Below are positions 59,720 through 64,000 of a DNA stretch of 64,000 nucleotides, piece by piece. The position numbers and the translations under genes were made by a program. Position 1 is the stretch's first letter, and every line of letters begins with the position of its first letter. Source of the stretch: Paenibacillus plantarum (lineage in GTDB: Bacteria; Bacillota; Bacilli; Paenibacillales; NBRC-103111); the NCBI RefSeq assembly GCF_013141695.1, contig NZ_WHNY01000074.1, forward strand, positions 62,001 to 126,000. The letters run 5' to 3'. The notes beneath the pieces are model-generated. The model was not told the origin of the DNA. It did not search any database and saw only the letters and a program-made list of their open reading frames with translations.

Positions 59720-61285
59720 TTATTTCGAAGCTTTCCAAGCATCAATTTGCTTCTGCATTTCAGCTAGGATATTGTCTAGTCCGGCTTTTTTCAGCTTCGC
59801 ATTCATCGCTGGCAGTGTCGTGTCTGGATCAGCAATCCCCGTGATCAATCCCGCATAGAATTCATCTACGACGGATGCGGTTTGTGCCAATTCACTTTTC
59901 ACGTTACTTGGGTCAAATGAGAAGCCGAGAATTTTGGAAGGAATCGCTGCGGCATTCTTATCCGGACCTGCTGGGAACCATTTCGGCTGCGTTGCACTAG
60001 TTCGGAACGAATTGAACATGTTGCCATACTCCCAACCGGAATCCACCCAGTAGCCGGCATTGTCCATCTTTTTGATCAGACCATCTGAAACCTTCGTATA
60101 ATGCTTACCTTCAATCCCATAGCTCATCAAATTGAATAGCTCCGCATTGGAATACATCAAGTTGTAGAACATCATCGCTCTTGCAGGATCTTTGGATGTG
60201 CGAGAGATCGCCGTCATGGTCGCGATAATGGAGCCTGTGCTCATATAGGGTTTAGAGAATTCGATGGCTGCTACATTTGCAGCATCCCCACCACCAAAGC
60301 GTTGCGCTTGGTTGGCTGCCGAGTCCGGATTAATGACCGTGAACGTGGAGGATACATATTTGCCTGCCAATTCATCCGAGTTCGTATCTTTAATCGTTGC
60401 TGCATCTTTACGAATAATGCCTTTGGAGTACCATTCGCGCATTTGTTTCAAAAAGGCCGTGAATTCCTTCGTCTCATACAAATTCACAACTTTGGAGGAT
60501 GCATCGTCGATGCGAACTACACCCGGGTTCTTTTGTGAGAAATACTCAAGACCGATGGCACTGCCGTAGTTCCCCATAACATCCGTATCACCCTTCAGGC
60601 TGAATGGATATTTGTCTGGCTCCGACGCTTTCACTTTTTCGAAAAATGGCGTCAAATCGGCCAAAGTTTTGAACTGCTCGGCTTTATAGCCATATTTGTC
60701 TAAGGTCGTTTTGTTCATCAGTAAGCCTGGTGTACGAGCCAGAACTTGGGTATTAATAATCCCGTAAAGCTTGCCTTTCACTTTCGCCGCATCCCAAGCA
60801 GCTGGAGGAACCTGTTTCAAAATATCTTGACCATATTTGGGCAACAAGTCGGTGATGTCGAGGAATGCTCCTTTATTTACGTTTTGCAAATAGTCATTCG
60901 TCCAGTTGGATGTGAAAATCAGATCCGCTTTCTCGCCAGAAGCTGCAATCGCTTGCATTTTCTGATCGTACGTACCCCAATCGACCAATTGAATGTTCAA
61001 TGTTGCGTTGATCTTTTCTTTGGTAATTTTGCTCATCGCATCTTGAACCAATTTCGCATCAGGGAATACGCTTTGCGGTAAATACCAAGTGATTTCATAT
61101 GGCTTAAGCTCCGTTGCGGCTGGTACAGATGACGCTGTTGCCGCTGGAGATGCAGGTGCTGCGCTGCTGGCTGCTGGGGATGGTGAAGAGCTATTCGTGC
61201 TGGAACCGCAAGCGCTGAGCAGCATAGAAAGGGACACGCAGCTTACAATAACGGGAGATAGCGCTTTGATTGTTCTATTTTTCAT
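59720..61285 (-). CDS. Oligosaccharide-binding lipoprotein, LplA-like (set 1)
   Basis: This 521-residue lipoprotein has a lipobox LSAC (Cys about 26), followed by a Ser/Ala/Pro linker of about 35 residues, then EITWYLPQ, an extracellular binding fold and the C-terminal MQKQIDAWKASK. The ATG at 61285 has AGGAGGG upstream; a longer frame to 61345 is rejected because it would bury the signal peptide. It is the last gene of set 1. Confidence 0.9.
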   Translation of the reverse strand: MKNRTIKALSPVIVSCVSLSMLLSACGSSTNSSSPSPAASSAAPASPAATASSVPAATELKPYEITWYLPQSVFPDAKLVQDAMSKITKEKINATLNIQLVDWGTYDQKMQAIAASGEKADLIFTSNWTNDYLQNVNKGAFLDITDLLPKYGQDILKQVPPAAWDAAKVKGKLYGIINTQVLARTPGLLMNKTTLDKYGYKAEQFKTLADLTPFFEKVKASEPDKYPFSLKGDTDVMGNYGSAIGLEYFSQKNPGVVRIDDASSKVVNLYETKEFTAFLKQMREWYSKGIIRKDAATIKDTNSDELAGKYVSSTFTVINPDSAANQAQRFGGGDAANVAAIEFSKPYMSTGSIIATMTAISRTSKDPARAMMFYNLMYSNAELFNLMSYGIEGKHYTKVSDGLIKKMDNAGYWVDSGWEYGNMFNSFRTSATQPKWFPAGPDKNAAAIPSKILGFSFDPSNVKSELAQTASVVDEFYAGLITGIADPDTTLPAMNAKLKKAGLDNILAEMQKQIDAWKASK

Positions 61286-61390
61286 ATGATCGAACCCTCC
61301 TGATTTCATGGTCAACATGGTACAAATGAAGTCATGTATTATCATCCGATCCGGATTCGGATTGACAAACGAAATGAGCCTTACACTCAG

Positions 61391-62284
61391 TTAGCCTTTA
61401 ACGGCACCAACTGTCAATCCTTTGATCAAGTATTTCTGAAAGAACGGGAAAGCGAACAACATCGGGCCTGCTGCCAGAATGGCAATCCCCATACGGGAAG
61501 ATTCAGCTGGAATCGCACTCATATCAATGCTGATGCCGGCTTGCATATTTTTCGTCAAAAACTCGATATTAGACATGATTCGCTGCAAGTAGTATTGAAG
61601 CGGAATCAGATTCTCATTTTGAATGTACAGCATGGCAAGCCACCAGTCATTCCAATATGCCAAAGCATAGAACAATCCTACGGTCGCTAGTGCCGGCTTC
61701 GAAAGTGGAAGAACAATTCGTACGAAGGTGCTCAGTTCGGAAGATCCATCGATTTTGGCCGACTCAATAATTTCAAAAGGCAACCCATCCATAAAGCCCT
61801 TCATGAGCATCGTGAACCACGCGCTGACCCCATAGGGAAGAATTAAGGCCCAAATCGTATCTTGCAGGTGTAACACACTTGTCATAACGATATACGAAGG
61901 AACCAATCCGGCATTGAAGAGCAACGTGAAGAAGACGAAGTAGCCTGTGATTTTACTATACCGATAATCCTTCCGAGTCATGATATAAGCCAAGGAAGAA
62001 GTGAGTATCAAGCTTAACACGGTTCCTACGACTGTCACAAAAATCGTCACCATATAGGATTGAAGCAGTGCCTTTGGTGTTTGAAAAATATACGAATACG
62101 CAACAAACGTAATGCGCTCCGGGATCAGCTGGTAGCCGAATTTGGCGATGTCCCCATCGAACGAGAGTGAGACCGAAATAACGTACAGCATCGGATAGAT
62201 GAACAGGATGGATAAAACCACAAAGAATAGAATGATCAGCCAGTTATTTTCTGACTTTTTCTTGATAGATGAACGCACCGCCAC
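61391..62284 (-). CDS. Sugar ABC permease, LplC/YtcP-like (set 1)
   Basis: This 297-residue permease has six membrane segments, an EAA loop EIIESAKIDGSSELSTFVRI and C-terminus KYLIKGLTVGAVKG. The start is a GTG. The one at 62284 touches the GGAGGAGG site, and the GTG two codons later (62278) is better spaced. It lies eight bases after the partner permease. Confidence 0.9.
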   Translation of the reverse strand: MAVRSSIKKKSENNWLIILFFVVLSILFIYPMLYVISVSLSFDGDIAKFGYQLIPERITFVAYSYIFQTPKALLQSYMVTIFVTVVGTVLSLILTSSLAYIMTRKDYRYSKITGYFVFFTLLFNAGLVPSYIVMTSVLHLQDTIWALILPYGVSAWFTMLMKGFMDGLPFEIIESAKIDGSSELSTFVRIVLPLSKPALATVGLFYALAYWNDWWLAMLYIQNENLIPLQYYLQRIMSNIEFLTKNMQAGISIDMSAIPAESSRMGIAILAAGPMLFAFPFFQKYLIKGLTVGAVKG

Positions 62285-62292
62285 CCTCCTCC

Positions 62293-63222
62293 TTAGAACA
62301 ACGCATGATCTTTACTAAATTTCCTGACGAGTAAGTTCGTCGATACGACTAGAATTAAGCCAACCACTGCCTGATACAAGCTAGCGGCGGACGCCATGCC
62401 TAGATCACCTACGACTCGCAACGAGCGAAACACATACGTATCTACGACATCTGTCGTCGGGTATAACATCCCTGCATCTCGGGGCACGAAGTAAAATAAT
62501 CCGAAATCCGAGTAGAATATGCGGCCCACATTGAGCATGAACAGCATCGTAATCAGCGGCAAAATGAGCGGGATTGAGATCTTGCGAATTTGCTGTAAAC
62601 GCGAAGCTCCGTCTATAGAAGCAGCCTCATAATAACTGTTGTCGATGGACAGCAAGCCAGTGAAGAAGATGATGGCGGTGTAGCCGACATTTTTCCATAA
62701 ATAGGTGAGTGTTAAAATGAGGGGCCAATAGCCTGGCTTACTGTACCAGTCGATTGGGGCGACATGGAACTGATCCAATACCTTATTGATCACACCGAAG
62801 GATGGATTCAGCAAAATGTAGCTGACGAAACCAACGACAACCCACGAAAGGAAATAAGGAAAGAACAAGATCGTCTGGAACAGCTTCACCCATCTCCGGC
62901 CCAACTCTGCCAGTAATAATCCAATGACTAAAGCGCAGGACATGCCCACCACAATAAACAATCCATTTAATAGCAGCGTGTTTCGTGTAATCCTTAGTGC
63001 ATCTTGTGAGTTGAAGAAAAACTTGAAGTTATGCAGCCCAACCCAATCGCTTCCCCAAATGCCTTTGGCGTAGTTGATATCTTTGAATGCGATCACGATA
63101 CCGTACATAGGTAAGTAGTAAAAGATGAACACCACAATGATGGCCGGCAATCCGATCAAAAACAAACTTTTTGCCTTCCAGAAATGCTTCGATTCTTTGC
63201 GTATAGCTGAGAAGATTCCCAA
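62293..63222 (-). CDS. Sugar ABC permease, LplB-like (set 1)
   Basis: This 309-residue permease has FIFYYLPMYGIVIAFKDINY, GIWGSDWVGLHNF and an EAA loop YEAASIDGASRLQQIRKIS, the LplB pattern. The start is a TTG with GGAGG eight bases upstream. It is the first gene of the minus-strand polysaccharide locus. Like set 2, it relies on an ATPase encoded elsewhere, probably an MsmX-type shared subunit (known for this family; inference here). Confidence 0.92.
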   Translation of the reverse strand: MGIFSAIRKESKHFWKAKSLFLIGLPAIIVVFIFYYLPMYGIVIAFKDINYAKGIWGSDWVGLHNFKFFFNSQDALRITRNTLLLNGLFIVVGMSCALVIGLLLAELGRRWVKLFQTILFFPYFLSWVVVGFVSYILLNPSFGVINKVLDQFHVAPIDWYSKPGYWPLILTLTYLWKNVGYTAIIFFTGLLSIDNSYYEAASIDGASRLQQIRKISIPLILPLITMLFMLNVGRIFYSDFGLFYFVPRDAGMLYPTTDVVDTYVFRSLRVVGDLGMASAASLYQAVVGLILVVSTNLLVRKFSKDHALF

Positions 63223-63555
63223 GTATGCTGCCTCCTTCTGTCTGGGTTACCATGTGTCCTCTTTGCGATTTCATCATACGAAATTCGGTAAGAAATTGGA
63301 TACTGCTCATTTTTGCTGGGGTTAAAATGTACTGTACGATTTGAACATCGGAGGGATTTTCACTGTACTTTTTTGTGATGAAAGTGGATAAAACCCTTAT
63401 ATAATGCGGGTATTCGCGGGAAGTAGGTGGCGTATGGGGAAAGGAAATGAGACGCACGACGGAGTACAATATCGGTCTTGAGAACGATCATAAATAACTG
63501 AGTATGCAATACACTGTTTATATGATCCACAATTCAAAGAACGGGGAGATAACGA
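63223..63555. other. Divergent regulatory region before the sugar-import genes and the DrrA-type gene
   Basis: No gene is seen. On the plus strand the block ACTGTAC occurs at 63332-63338 and again near 63362-63368, each beside an AAAAT- or TTTTC-type stretch. These could be operator half sites for the import operon. A TATAAT at 63400-63405 has no good -35, so the plus-strand promoter is unclear. Confidence 0.4.
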
Positions 63556-64000
63556 ATGACAACGAATTCGATTGAAGTAAGCGGCTTGCGCAAAAGCTTT
63601 GGCAAACAAACCGTATTGGATGGCATTGATTTACAGGTAACAAAGGGGTCCATATTTGCGTTGCTCGGGCCAAATGGAGCAGGAAAAACGACGCTGATAA
63701 ACATTCTATCAACGTTATCTGAAGCGGATGCGGGTTATGCGCGAATCGAAGGGTATGATGTCATCGCTGACCGCAAGATCGTGCGGGGATCAATCTCGCT
63801 CACGGGGCAATTCGCAGCGGTGGATGAAATACTGACGGGACACGAGAATATCATCATGATGTGCCGGCTAGCTGGCTTATCTGCTGGCGAGTCCCGCATT
63901 CGTGCAGCGGAGCTACTGAAGCAATTCGAGCTGGAAGCCGCGGCTAGTAAGCGTGTGAAATCCTACTCTGGCGGCATGCGCCGCAGGCTGGATCTGGCGG
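63556..64000 (+). CDS. DrrA-type ABC transporter ATPase, 3' part missing at the window edge
   Basis: The frame from the ATG at 63556 is open to the right edge (148 codons). It has Walker A GPNGAGKTT, the Q-loop LTGQFAAVDEILTG with a following helix, and signature YSGGMRRRLD, all typical of the daunorubicin-resistance (DrrA) family of export ATPases. GGGGAG lies six bases before the ATG. The Walker B and C-terminal parts, and the expected DrrB-like permease gene, are outside the window. It is divergent from the sugar-import operon and probably unrelated to it. Confidence 0.92.
   Translation, partial: MTTNSIEVSGLRKSFGKQTVLDGIDLQVTKGSIFALLGPNGAGKTTLINILSTLSEADAGYARIEGYDVIADRKIVRGSISLTGQFAAVDEILTGHENIIMMCRLAGLSAGESRIRAAELLKQFELEAAASKRVKSYSGGMRRRLDLA

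Noticed and set aside
63029..63469. Minus-strand frame of about 146 codons overlapping the first sugar permease
   Set aside because: It overlaps a clear LplB permease gene in another frame and has no ribosome binding site or recognisable pattern.

Overview
The window looks like chromosome of a Gram-positive, moderate-G+C, spore-former-type Firmicute, most likely Paenibacillus or a close relative (inference). The reasons are strong AGGAGG-type ribosome binding sites, lipobox lipoproteins, an S-layer-homology anchored glycosidase, LplA/LplB/LplC-type sugar importers next to a membrane-bound AraC regulator, PadR and PucR regulators, Fur boxes and an ECF42-type sigma operon. Almost everything is on the minus strand. 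No rRNA, tRNA, CRISPR array, transposase or phage gene was seen.

Region 1 (1-15640) is a catabolic island for a nitrogen heterocycle. From a promoter near 15570 one minus-strand operon encodes a TrzN/SAH-deaminase-type amidohydrolase, an NMT1/SsuA-type ABC importer, a barbiturase/cyanuric-acid-hydrolase family ring opener, a cytosine-deaminase-type amidohydrolase and an isochorismatase-type amidase. A second operon encodes an AMI1-like amidase and a fumarylacetoacetate-hydrolase family enzyme. A third carries another SsuB/SsuC-type importer (no binding protein in view), an AprA-like flavoprotein and a 4Fe-4S ferredoxin cut by the window edge. A PucR-type regulator sits divergently in the middle. 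Two promoter regions share the palindrome TGTGCACA.

Region 2 (15.7-30 kb) holds a DUF2935 protein, a Btr-like AraC regulator under a Fur box, a divergent TetR/SDR pair, a Gfo/Idh/MocA oxidoreductase with a PrpE-like phosphatase, and a Fur-controlled siderophore-iron ABC operon ending in a nitroreductase. Then come a PadR regulator with a HAAS-SEDS fusion and a protein made of two diverged repeats. Region 3 (30-42.7 kb) has a serine hydrolase, an ECF42 sigma/YCII operon with an alpha/beta hydrolase, Nif3, DUF402, a nucleotidyltransferase-like protein, a GGDEF-EAL protein transcribed into a sugar-binding lipoprotein, and a TerD-vWA fusion.

Region 4 (43.1-63.2 kb) is a polysaccharide-utilisation locus. 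It has a YesS-like AraC regulator, two paralogous secreted clan GH-A glycosidases (one SLH anchored), an unrecognised probable alpha/alpha-barrel protein, and two complete sugar-import sets without ATPase genes. A DrrA-type ABC ATPase starts on the plus strand and runs off the right edge.

The most unusual structure is non-coding. Four intergenic regions (18351-18539, 29581-29767, 31757-31946, 42802-42994) each carry four roughly 26-nt units whose centres are spaced about 50, 61 and 51 bp. Three loci share one unit sequence and the fourth uses a different unit with the same geometry.
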